Below, in pieces: positions 35,739 through 44,600 of a stretch of 53,885 nt of DNA (positions are counted from its first letter, which is position 1; each line of letters begins with the position of its first letter). The notes beneath the pieces were generated by a model that had not been told where the DNA came from, made no database searches, and saw nothing but the letters and a program-made list of their open reading frames with translations. Source of the stretch: an uncultured Persicobacter sp. (GTDB lineage Bacteria > Bacteroidota > Bacteroidia > Cytophagales > Cyclobacteriaceae); assembly GCA_947498325.1 (NCBI GenBank), contig CANMKE010000034.1, positions 1 through 53,885 on the forward strand, read 5' to 3'. The translations under genes were made by a program, and so were the position numbers.

Positions 35739-36479
35739 ATGAAAACATTAGCAATCATTAATCATAAAGGTGGAGTTGGAAAAACGACAATCACCTTAAA
35801 CCTTTCCGCTCAATTGGCCAAAATAGGTAAGAAAACCTTGGTCATTGACTTTGATCCACAAGCCAATTTGAGTGGCGTACTTTTAGGGGAAGAGGAGTCT
35901 TTCCAAACCATTGATGAGATGATGATTGAGCAGTTGGATCCTCAGCCATTTTCTATCACGGATAAATTGGATATCCTACCCTCTTCTTTGAAGTTGGCCA
36001 AATGTGAGCGGATGTTTGGCGGGTCGATGTCTGGCTATTTTAAATTGAAAAAATTGTTGGAAGCCCTGCCGGAAACCTATGAATATGTGTTGGTGGACTG
36101 CCCTCCTTCTTTGGGCTGGCTGACGCAAAATGCCCTGAATACTGCCGATAGTGTGATCATCCCTTCGGAACCTTCGAAATTTTCTTCTGATGGATTTGAT
36201 ACCTTGGTGGATGTAATTGATGAGGTAAAAGAGACGACCAATGGTGCTTTGAAGATTGAAGGAATTTTGTTGAGCATGGTCAGAAATCTGCGTGTTCACA
36301 ATGCTTACAGTGAACAGATTCGGGAGGAATACGATGACCTGATTTTTGAATGCCAGATTTCAAACTTGAAAGATTACACCGAGGCCAATGCGATGATGCA
36401 GGCGGTTGTTGATTATGCCCCAGAAAGTAAGGCGAGCAAGGAAATTGAAACGTTGGCGAACGAGTTGATGGCGAAATAA
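35739..36479 (+). CDS. parA: ParA partition ATPase
   Basis: The protein has 246 residues. The deviant Walker A is at residues 9-16 (HKGGVGKTT context), the A' motif is VIDFDPQANLSG, and Walker B is VLVDCPPSLGWLT. There is no N-terminal DNA-binding extension, so it is the short (type Ib) kind of ParA. The open frame extends upstream to 35634 but that part overlaps rep and does not belong to the family; the ATG at 35739, beginning MKTLAIINHKGG, is the start. Its stop overlaps the parB start by 1 bp. It drives segregation of the plasmid together with ParB. Confidence 0.92.
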   Translation: MKTLAIINHKGGVGKTTITLNLSAQLAKIGKKTLVIDFDPQANLSGVLLGEEESFQTIDEMMIEQLDPQPFSITDKLDILPSSLKLAKCERMFGGSMSGYFKLKKLLEALPETYEYVLVDCPPSLGWLTQNALNTADSVIIPSEPSKFSSDGFDTLVDVIDEVKETTNGALKIEGILLSMVRNLRVHNAYSEQIREEYDDLIFECQISNLKDYTEANAMMQAVVDYAPESKASKEIETLANELMAK

Positions 36480-37228
36480 TGGCTAAGAGTAATTTAAATA
36501 TCAAGAAGCCCGTTAGGCGTAAGGATAAATCTTCTCAGGCGGAAAAGAGAACGGCTATCACCGAAACACTCGGAGCTTTGCCGATAGAGAATGAAACCTA
36601 TCACCCAAGCAACCCTCCTTTTGAGATTCACGATCAGCTGTCGATTTTCTTCCCTCAGCAAACCGAAGAGGAATTCGAGGAGTTATTGGATTCGGTAAAA
36701 AAAGAAGGCGTCAGAGAACCCCTATTGGTTTGGAAAGATGGCGCCAAAACATGGCTAGTAGATGGACACAACCGTCTGCGTGCTGCGGAAGCTCACCAAA
36801 CCCCTTTCAAGATTGCCTATCTTGAGGCTGAGAACCTTGCAGAGGTCAAGCATTGGATGCTAACCAATCAACTTGGGCGACGCAACCTGACCAAGCAACA
36901 GCTGAAAAAATTCTGGACCAAGATTGCCATTGAAAATACCCAGCATGGCGGGGACAGAAAATCAAGGGGCCAAAATGTCCCCTTGAAATTGGAGCAAATC
37001 GCCGAGCGTGTTGGCGCTTCTTCAAGAACCATCAAAAGATGGATGAAAGAAGAACGTGAAAAGGAAATCCGTCAGCAGGAAAAACAGGCCAATCCCAAAC
37101 AGGTCGTTCCTGAAGTGGAAGCCAAAAAGGTATTGAAAGCTTTGGATAAGTTGTTGGTTGAAAAAGACCAGGAGTGGAAGGATAAGTTCTTTTGGGTATT
37201 GCAGGAAGGGATGGATAATCGGAAGTAG
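36479..37228 (+). CDS. parB: ParB-family partition protein
   Basis: The protein has 249 residues. The ParB N-domain spans about 45-130 (SVKKEGVREPLLVWKDG, then WLVDGHNRLRAAEA, where DGHNR stands in for the GERR box). A helix-turn-helix follows at about 165-190 (LEQIAERVGASSRTIKRWMK), then a charged coiled tail that could dimerise. The gene starts inside the parA stop (taATG), so the two are translationally coupled. Within it, TCAAGGGG-N9-CCCCTTGA (36962-36986) is an inverted repeat that also occurs in the duplicated copy downstream. A parS site could not be identified with certainty. A strong terminator follows. Confidence 0.88.
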   Translation: MAKSNLNIKKPVRRKDKSSQAEKRTAITETLGALPIENETYHPSNPPFEIHDQLSIFFPQQTEEEFEELLDSVKKEGVREPLLVWKDGAKTWLVDGHNRLRAAEAHQTPFKIAYLEAENLAEVKHWMLTNQLGRRNLTKQQLKKFWTKIAIENTQHGGDRKSRGQNVPLKLEQIAERVGASSRTIKRWMKEEREKEIRQQEKQANPKQVVPEVEAKKVLKALDKLLVEKDQEWKDKFFWVLQEGMDNRK

Positions 37229-37340
37229 GTTCATCATGATTAATTGGCATTAATTTTTAGGCTTAGGGTCATTTTCGGAGGTAGAAAAGCTCCCAGGGAG
37301 ACTTTCTTAGTACTTTGGTAGTTGTGTTGTTCCTGATGAC

Positions 37341-37377
37341 AAAAAACGAATACGACAATTTGTCGTATTCGTTTTTT
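37341..37377. terminator. Strong bidirectional terminator after parB
   Basis: Perfect 17-bp arms (AAAAAACGAATACGACA and its complement) with a 3-nt loop lie 112 bp past the parB stop. The A and T runs on both sides suit termination from either direction. Confidence 0.85.
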
Positions 37378-37461
37378 GAGAAATATACTTCAATTTGCCT
37401 GATCTTGAATTTACCTTTGAACTCATGGTCAAATTATAACCTTTAGTATTCAGATGAAGAA

Positions 37462-37579
37462 GACATAAAATCAAGGGGCCAAAATGTCCCCTTGAAATTG
37501 GAGCAAATTGCCGAGCGTGTCGGTGCTTCTTTAAGAAGCATCAAAAGATGGATGAAAGAAGAGCGTGAAAAGGAAATCC
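37462..37579 (+). pseudogene. Duplicated fragment of parB (HTH segment)
   Basis: These 118 bases repeat parB 36953-37070 with only a few substitutions, at an offset of 509 bp. The copy holds the TCAAGGGG-N9-CCCCTTGA inverted repeat (37471-37495) and the whole helix-turn-helix (LEQIAERVGASLRSIKRWMK). The frame stays open and runs straight into the AlbA_2 gene, without a stop, from a TTG at 37492. It is a partial duplication rather than a separate gene, though a fusion product cannot be ruled out. Confidence 0.85.
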
Positions 37580-37611
37580 ATTATCAGACTATCTACATAA
37601 GAATATTTACA

Positions 37612-39003
37612 ATGACTAATTTAGGAATAGAAGGGAAACATTTGGAGTTTAAAGCCAGCCTGACGGACAAGATGGATTTTGAGAAGGAGGTCATCTCGAT
37701 GCTGAACCTTCCTAAAGGTGGCGTAATTTATGTTGGGGTAAATGATGATGGAAGCATTTGTGGAGTTAAGGATGCGGATGGCTTGCAGTTGAAAATCAAA
37801 GATCGTATCAAAAACAATATCGCTCCTTCCACTTTGGGGCTTTTTGATGTAGTGCTTGAGCAATATGACGATTTGAAGGTCATCAAAGTTATTCTTGCAG
37901 GTGGTACCGAAAAGCCCTACTATTTACTCAAAAATGGAATGAGCACAAAGGGCTGTTATATCCGTATCGGCAGTGCAAGTGAACCGATGCCCGCCCAGAT
38001 GATAGAAGACTTGTTTGGATCAAGAGTACGCAATTCTATTGGGAATATTCGTGCTCGTTATCAAGATTTGACATTTCGTCAGCTTAAGATTTACTATGAG
38101 GGCACTCACCTATCTCTGAATGAACAATTTGCCAAAAACTTGGAACTACTCACGCCTGCTGGGGAGTATAATTATGCAGGATACCTTTTGTCCGACAAAA
38201 ATGGGTGTTCGGTAAAAGTTGGTAAATATGCAGGGACAGATCGTATTGATTTGGTAGAAAATGAGGAATACGGCTACTGCTCTCTGATCAAAGCGACCAA
38301 AAGTGTATTGGATAAACTCACGATCGAAAACCGGACTTTTACCAAGATTACCCCAAAAGAGCGAATCGAAAGGAAAATGATCGACCCGATTGCCCTTCGT
38401 GAAGCAGTGATCAATGCGATTGTTCACAACGATTTTTCAAGGGAAATTCCACCTAAATTTGAGCTGTTTGAAGATCGTTTGGAAATCACCTCTGCAGGCG
38501 GTTTACATGATGGTTTTACCGAGGAAGAATTTTTCATGGGATACTCTGTTCCCCGAAACAAAGAATTGATGCGTATTTTCAGGGACTTGGATATGGTTGA
38601 ACATATGGGATCAGGCGTAAGGCGTATTCTGATGAAGTATCCTCGTTCTGTATATCAGTTTACCCCTAATTTTGTGCGTTTGGTTTTACCATTTGATCAA
38701 GCTTACTTGGATAGTACCACCCAAGCTACCACCCAAGCTACCACCCAAGCTACCACCCAAGCTACCACCCAAGCTACCACCCAAGCTACCACCCAAGCTA
38801 CCCCTTATGCTGAGCAGGTTTTATTATTTTGTCAAAGCCCAAAGTCAAGGGTAGAAATCAAAGAGCATTTGAATTTAAAAAGTGATAAGCACCTAAGAGA
38901 TGGTATCCTTAAACCATTAATGGAAAAAGGACTTTTAGCCTACACCCTACCCGATAAACCGACGAGTCCAAAGCAGAAGTTCATCACGGTGAAAGGGCGA
39001 TGA
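37612..39003 (+). CDS. AlbA_2 / HATPase_c_4 transcriptional-regulator-like protein with a TTQA repeat
   Basis: From ATG 37612 (MTNLGIEGKHLEFKASLTDK) the protein has 463 residues. Residues about 5-125 form an AlbA_2 (Schlafen-like) domain (EFKASL, GGVIYVGVNDDGSICGV, GCYIRIGSASEPM). Residues about 245-365 match the ATP-binding HATPase_c_4 type (REAVINAIVHNDFS, LEITSAGGLHDG, MGSGVRRI). Then come seven exact TTQA units (residues 369-396), and a C-terminal winged-helix-like part (RVEIKEHLNLKSDKHLRDGI). The family is widespread, often annotated as putative DNA-binding or ATP-dependent helicase-like, with no settled role. Upstream, the open frame continues through a duplicated parB HTH. A terminator follows at 39017. 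Confidence 0.85.
   Translation: MTNLGIEGKHLEFKASLTDKMDFEKEVISMLNLPKGGVIYVGVNDDGSICGVKDADGLQLKIKDRIKNNIAPSTLGLFDVVLEQYDDLKVIKVILAGGTEKPYYLLKNGMSTKGCYIRIGSASEPMPAQMIEDLFGSRVRNSIGNIRARYQDLTFRQLKIYYEGTHLSLNEQFAKNLELLTPAGEYNYAGYLLSDKNGCSVKVGKYAGTDRIDLVENEEYGYCSLIKATKSVLDKLTIENRTFTKITPKERIERKMIDPIALREAVINAIVHNDFSREIPPKFELFEDRLEITSAGGLHDGFTEEEFFMGYSVPRNKELMRIFRDLDMVEHMGSGVRRILMKYPRSVYQFTPNFVRLVLPFDQAYLDSTTQATTQATTQATTQATTQATTQATTQATPYAEQVLLFCQSPKSRVEIKEHLNLKSDKHLRDGILKPLMEKGLLAYTLPDKPTSPKQKFITVKGR
38716..38799 (+). repeat. Seven tandem 12-bp units (ACCACCCAAGCT), coding TTQA
   Basis: Seven units in register encode TTQA seven times between the ATPase part and the winged helix. Near-perfect identity suggests recent slippage and a variable linker length. 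A unit change keeps the frame. Confidence 0.95.
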
Positions 39004-39016
39004 TCGGTAATAAAAG

Positions 39017-39057
39017 AAAACAGCGATGGTATTGATTTGCCATCGCTGTTTTTTTTT
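39017..39057 (+). terminator. Rho-independent terminator of the AlbA_2 gene
   Basis: AAAACAGCGATGG (39017-39029) and CCATCGCTGTTTT (39040-39052) form a 13-bp stem with a 10-nt loop, followed by a T-run to 39057. It lies 13 bp past the stop. Confidence 0.85.
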
Positions 39058-39172
39058 AATTAGATTATCATTCAAAAACCAACTGGATATACCGTTCCTA
39101 TTGACACCCCCTAACGGGCATATTGACACCCCCCTGTATCAGTTCGGGGAATGGCAGAAGTTTGTTTTCAAG

Positions 39173-39518
39173 TTAACTTAATTTTCTCCTACTTTCGCCT
39201 TTTAATTCGATTCTGTGGGAGGTATGTACCAAACGGCCCAAAATTGCATCGGCGATGGTGCGTTCGTTGATGATCTCATACCAGTCGCTTACGGGCATGT
39301 CGGTCTTCAATCACTTCCATCAGATTTTGTTGCTGTTGTGCGTTGAGTTTTTGCAGACCGAAATCATCGATAATGAGCACGGCTTTGGCAATCATTCCGT
39401 CGATTCTGATGATCTTCAGCTTTTTGAAGTTGAAATATAGCGTGCTGCTTTTCCCTTCCGCGAGAGTCCCTCTGATGATAGGCTCCAATGGAAATTATCC
39501 GTCACCAGATAGCTTCCC
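39173..39518 (-). pseudogene. istB: IS21-family istB remnant
   Basis: Read on the - strand, the text gives LYFNFKKLKII, VLIIDDFGLQKLNAQQQQNL and MEVIEDRH, typical of IstB helper ATPases. A deletion and frame change after EDRH then leads to PVSDWYEIINERTIADAIL and HTSHRIELKGES, ending at 39173. The N-terminal half, including the Walker A loop, is missing except for a short NYLVTG-like trace. No istA is present. Two TATTGACACCCCC repeats at about 39099-39136 may be what is left of the terminal repeats. Confidence 0.8.
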
Positions 39519-39538
39519 CTCTATTTCGTTAGCATTCA

Positions 39539-39595
39539 ATCAATTTCACCATAGCTGGAGGTATCCCCAAAGTTGATGGCGGTGGAAAGTTATAT
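39539..39595 (+). pseudogene. Shard of a giant-adhesin gene
   Basis: These 57 bases match 44994-45050 inside the 3238-residue adhesin gene with only a few differences, and encode INFTIAGGIPKVDGGGKLYF in the same way. The match stops on both sides. It lies next to the istB remnant, so a paralogous adhesin gene was probably broken by an IS21 insertion and then mostly lost. Confidence 0.75.
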
Positions 39596-39777
39596 TTTAT
39601 TTCTCCTTCAAGCCCAGAAGAAAAATCCACCAAAAAAATCCCACCAACCACCATTAAATATGATAAAAACCACTATTTTTGGATCAAATAACAATTTTTT
39701 AAGAATATAGCGTTGGTAGGTGGAGTGAGCATTCTTAATTGATTTAACCTATTTGTTAACATATACAAACCGCCACT
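39596..39777. other. Upstream region of the lipoprotein gene, no feature seen
   Basis: This short AT-rich stretch before the lipoprotein start shows no gene and no clear promoter or repeat. Confidence 0.5.
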
Positions 39778-41652
39778 ATGCACCCAACATCTACCTATTT
39801 CACCAAAGCAACGATGCTTGTTGCTGTCCTTGTGATGTTTCTTTCTGCCTGTAAAAAAGGCGATGAAATCTCTCCAGCCCAACAGCAGTTCAATACCGAA
39901 ATGGAAACCCTGCAGGCTATTTTCAAAAGTTATGGCGTTTCGGCAGAGAAGGTAGAGTCTCGCATGACCACCAAAGAAACCAATATCCAATCCGTGGATT
40001 TCTCAGCTTTGGATTTGACCAGCATGGATGAGCGTTTATACACCATTCGCATCCAAAAAACTATTGACCTGCGAGATAACCAACTCGACATGGAGGTGAT
40101 CAATACGGTGAAGGCCAAATTCCCAAAGGTAGAGGTGTTGGTCTCTGGGAACCCACCCTACGAGCAAGACATTGAATTGGAGACCTTGGAGAAATTGGGC
40201 GTCAGTGCAGATTCGGAAAGGGTAGTGAAAAATGCTGAGGGCTTTGTGAGTGAGCTTGATTTGTCGGGGATGGATAAGGTGGAATTGGATAGTGCGATTT
40301 TCGAATTCCCTTATTTGACCAAGCTGAATTTAGCCAACAATGACCTTCAGTTTTATCATTTCCAAACACTAAAAAATAGCATAGACGGTATTGAATTGAA
40401 TTTTGAAGGTAACCCGATCTATGAAATCTCAATGACTGAAATCAGCCGTTTTCAAGAGTACTTGGACTTCAATGAGGTGAAAGCGAATGCGGAAGAGGTA
40501 TTGACTTTTTATACCAATGATAATGCGGTGAGTGATGAGGCATTACCTGAGGGAAGCTCCTTAGGTTATATTGCTACGATTAACCTTTCTGCGCAGAACA
40601 TTGCTGACCTTGCTTTACCAACGGAGGATTTTGTGGTTCTTAGAACAAAAGCTTTGGAGATTGATTTGAGTAATTCGTCTTTTGATTTTGATAGCATGAT
40701 TGATCCTAAAAGAGTAGGGGCGATTTACCCAACCATTGCTCAAAATAATTCAGTGCTTAGAAATCAATGTGAACAGATTGCAGAGGAGCATCAGTATTTT
40801 ACAGATGAGGCAAAACGATTAGGGATTTACTTACGAACTGAAAACTCCTTTGGTAAAAGTTATTTTTATGATATTCCCGTCGGCTTGGGTAATATCACAA
40901 TATTTCGTCAAATCAGTAGTAGTTTGAAGTCCGATTTAGGAATATTTGATGTTCAAGACATTCAAGATGTTCTTGTTAAAGTGATTAATGATAAATATAT
41001 TAATACATTTTTTGTTCCACCTTTCGATTCAGAAGATGAATACTTACATGGTGATATGAATGCCGGAGACCTCGTGCCAAGTCTCAATCATAACTATATC
41101 AATCCTACAAGTTTAAGTTTTTTTGGAATGGTAAATGGTAAACTAACCTTTGATGATTCATTTAATAAACTTTATAGTAAGGTTAGCTTATCATTTGGTG
41201 CCGCATACAATATTTATTCTCGTTTTAAAAATATTGAGATAAGTAAAAATGCTTTTAATGGAGTAGGTTTTGACTATCTTAATGTTGTGGGATTAGATTG
41301 GAATTTACTGCATGGAGTGATTTTTTCCTCAGATGAAATAGAATTTGGTTTAAGTGGGCGTGCCTTTCATTTTCATGGCAATTTAGATGAGTCAATTAAG
41401 GAAAATGATTACACTTTGAATTTTAATTATGGATATGGTTTGACAAGTGAAGAAAAGGGTATTGAAACGTTGGAGGTCGTTTTTCGAAACGATGCAGTTA
41501 ATTATAATTTAAAGCTAAGTCAATTTCCTGCTCTGAAAACCTTGAAGTTGATTACTAAAGGGGATATCATTTTAGATAATGAAACTCTATTAGATAATAT
41601 TGAAACTGTTGAGATTGAATCAATGAACTTATCAATTTCCAAGAACCTGTAA
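39778..41652 (+). CDS. Leucine-rich-repeat-like surface lipoprotein (624 aa)
   Basis: Residues 11-25 form a lipoprotein signal with lipobox FLSAC (Cys25), followed by KKGDE, an acidic pattern like Bacteroidota signals that route lipoproteins to the cell surface. LRR-like motifs follow (IDLRDNQLDMEVINTV, VSELDLSGMDKVELDS, LTKLNLANNDLQFYHF), suggesting a binding face. The region after about residue 260 is less regular and the DNA there is AT-rich. The stop overlaps the next start by 1 bp (taATG), so it is translationally coupled to the giant adhesin. It may act as the anchor or partner of that adhesin; this is inference from position. Confidence 0.8.
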   Translation: MHPTSTYFTKATMLVAVLVMFLSACKKGDEISPAQQQFNTEMETLQAIFKSYGVSAEKVESRMTTKETNIQSVDFSALDLTSMDERLYTIRIQKTIDLRDNQLDMEVINTVKAKFPKVEVLVSGNPPYEQDIELETLEKLGVSADSERVVKNAEGFVSELDLSGMDKVELDSAIFEFPYLTKLNLANNDLQFYHFQTLKNSIDGIELNFEGNPIYEISMTEISRFQEYLDFNEVKANAEEVLTFYTNDNAVSDEALPEGSSLGYIATINLSAQNIADLALPTEDFVVLRTKALEIDLSNSSFDFDSMIDPKRVGAIYPTIAQNNSVLRNQCEQIAEEHQYFTDEAKRLGIYLRTENSFGKSYFYDIPVGLGNITIFRQISSSLKSDLGIFDVQDIQDVLVKVINDKYINTFFVPPFDSEDEYLHGDMNAGDLVPSLNHNYINPTSLSFFGMVNGKLTFDDSFNKLYSKVSLSFGAAYNIYSRFKNIEISKNAFNGVGFDYLNVVGLDWNLLHGVIFSSDEIEFGLSGRAFHFHGNLDESIKENDYTLNFNYGYGLTSEEKGIETLEVVFRNDAVNYNLKLSQFPALKTLKLITKGDIILDNETLLDNIETVEIESMNLSISKNL

Positions 41653-44600
41653 TGAGATATTTTTTAATCTGCTTTTTCTTTTTCTGCAGTCTTTTTTCTT
41701 TTGGACAAACAGTGGTTTTGACATCTGCGACAAGTTGTGGAGATGGTAATCTACCTCCCTTTTGTGAAAGTGTACAATTTAGAGCACCTGCTTTTTTGAA
41801 TAGTAGTTTTTTAGTTGGGGAATTTACATGGACGTTAGAGCAGCGACTCCTTACAAGCACTAATAAAGAAGATACAACAGGTATTGCAGGGTTTGAAAAG
41901 GTCACTAATTTTGATTTAGGTACGGGGAGTACATCTGCCGAAATTCCTGGGTATTTATTTGTGGGAAAGCAGTTGAGAGTGAAGGTTAGTAGAGGAGGGT
42001 TTGAAAGTCAGTATTTTCAGAATTTTTATATTTATCCTGAATTAATTTCAGCTGATTGTGAGGGGACTTTAGATACCAGTAAAGACAATATGGGGTTGAC
42101 ATATTCATCAGGAATTGATGTTTGTCGTGGAGCGTATATTGATGTGATATTTGGTGATAAGTCTTATTTTATTGGTGATAGAAATTTTAATTTAGTTTCA
42201 TATCAAAAAAGAGGAGAAGGATGGTACACGATAGAACCAGGTGGGATAGGAGTTAATGCTAATGGCGAATTGATTGTAGGCTATAATGGAATTTTACAAA
42301 TTAAGGGAGGGTTGACGGATTATTGTCAGGTAATTGATGATACGTTGCGAATTTATGGATCAAATACTGCGGGGAATTTATATTGGAAAGGGGCTGAAGC
42401 AAATAAGATGTATATTCAAATTTTTCCTCAAGGTCGAGACAAAGAAATATATAATATAGAAGCAAATCGTTGCTCCAACCCCGTGTTAAGGACCTTTCCG
42501 AGCTCTGATACTACAACTTTCAGCATTGCAGTTGAAGGCGAATCAGGCGGTAATATAATTAAGGAAGCTTCTTACCATGGAGAAAAATTCACATTTGATG
42601 TAACGCTTTCAGGCGGAGGTTTTTCAGGAGGTAGTGGTACTCTTGCTTATTCATTTGAGACTTCTGCATCTGATTCAATAATTATTACACCGAAATCGGA
42701 AGGCCATTATGAGGTTGAAATTCAAAGTCCACTGGGCTATGCTGATAACGTATGTAGCCAAGAAACCATTGAAAGAACCCTATCTTTTAAATCTTGCGCA
42801 AGTGGGAATAAAAAATTGGGCGATGTAACCTTTAAAATTTCCAGTCCTCCTTGCCCAGGCTTCTCTACGGAAGTTAAACCTATATCCAGTGGTCAAGCTT
42901 TTGGCGAAATTACCCCTTCTTTTTCGAATCTACCTAATGGTGTTTCACCTAATATAGAAGTATCCACATATCCTACCGAATGTGATGAACTGACTCAAGA
43001 AAATGGGGTATTCTCGAACTTAGTTCCTGGTTTTTATAAACTTAATGGACAGGTCGTAGGTAATGAAAATAAGGTACTCTATTCAATTTCGGAGCAAACA
43101 ATTGATATTGATTCTGTAGAAAATTCGGCTATTCAATTATCCTCAATGCCAGAATCTTACTATGGAAGTGGAGATGGTACGCTAAAGATTACGGGGCATG
43201 AAGAAAATTATAATCATCGCTTAGAATATACTGAAGGAGGTGAAAAACAGTTTACAAAGCCAAATATGAACGGCGTATTCAGCTGGCCACTTGCTTCCCA
43301 TGATGCTACTAATTTTACCGTACTCGAATACGCTGGATATTGCGAAGAAAATAATCGCTTTACCCGTTATAAATCTTTTAATAATATTCCTTATTCAAGT
43401 TTGAGTCCAATGCAGTTTGGAGGAATTTCCACTAATGATGTTACTGTTTATGATTCAGCTGATTTTCATTATCAGAAGAAAATTACGGGTAATATTAGTG
43501 GTGGTAGCGGGGCATATTACATTACTGCTTTTTATAAAGATGAGGATAACTCAACGAACTGGCAGCTATTACCTAAGGAACAATCTATTCTAAGTTCAAG
43601 TGGAGCCTTTGAATTCAGCAATGGCCTGCCAGTGTCAACTTCCCTTTTTGTGGTTGCCTTAGATTTGGGTGGTGTCACAAAATGGGCTACAGGTGATAAG
43701 GATAATTTTACAGTTAACCTTACCAATAGTGAGATTGATGATTTTTATTCCAATCCTAACGCACAGGAAGGTTATGTGAAAATATTAACCGAAGGAGGAG
43801 TAACGCAGGATTTTAATTTCCAAAACCCCGCCCCATACCAAATTGACCCCGATAAAATAGCCATTAAAGTTGGTGAGGATGATAGACAAGGTAAACCTGC
43901 CCACGTAATTTGTAAGGGCGGAAGTATTGACCTTTCCTTTTCTGAACTAACATCGGATAGAGATTACGCCTCGACGGAATACGGTTGGTTTGCGTTGCAG
44001 ACTGGAGAAGATTTTCCAACGGATGAAAACCCTTATATCCATACGATCAATAAAGTTAATGAAGCGAATACCATCAACTTGGTAGCCGGGAAATATCCTG
44101 CAGGTAAGTATTTTATATACCTTTCAGAGGACACAGATAGTTGGCCTGATTATAAAGGATACCAACTGGCAATTGCAGATATTGAACGTGATACAGTTAT
44201 TATTACTGAGCCAAAAGATCCGATCTCAATTATATCACACAGCTATTCAGTCTACAATTCCCAAGAAAACGCAACGGATGTTTACAAGATTTCAAGGTTT
44301 GAAGGTAAAGACAATGTTGAATTTAACATAACGGGAGGAATCAGTCCTTATACTTCGGTTCAATTTAAAAATAGTATTGAGGCACAATACAGTGATGATG
44401 TATGGAAGGCGAATGGCTTTTTGGCAGATGATTCACCTTATTATTTGTCATTAATAGACAACAATGGTTGTAGCACTACAGTAGGAGACACAACCTTCAC
44501 ATTCAATCAACCAGCAGAACTGATACTCTCCTTAGATAGTTCTCATTACGGTCTCGGCTATCACATTTCCAAATCTGGCGGTAATGATGGATCTATCACA

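Noticed and set aside
38672-38854. Open frame with PPKL repeats
   Set aside because: It is the alternative reading of the 12-bp TTQA minisatellite inside the AlbA_2 gene.
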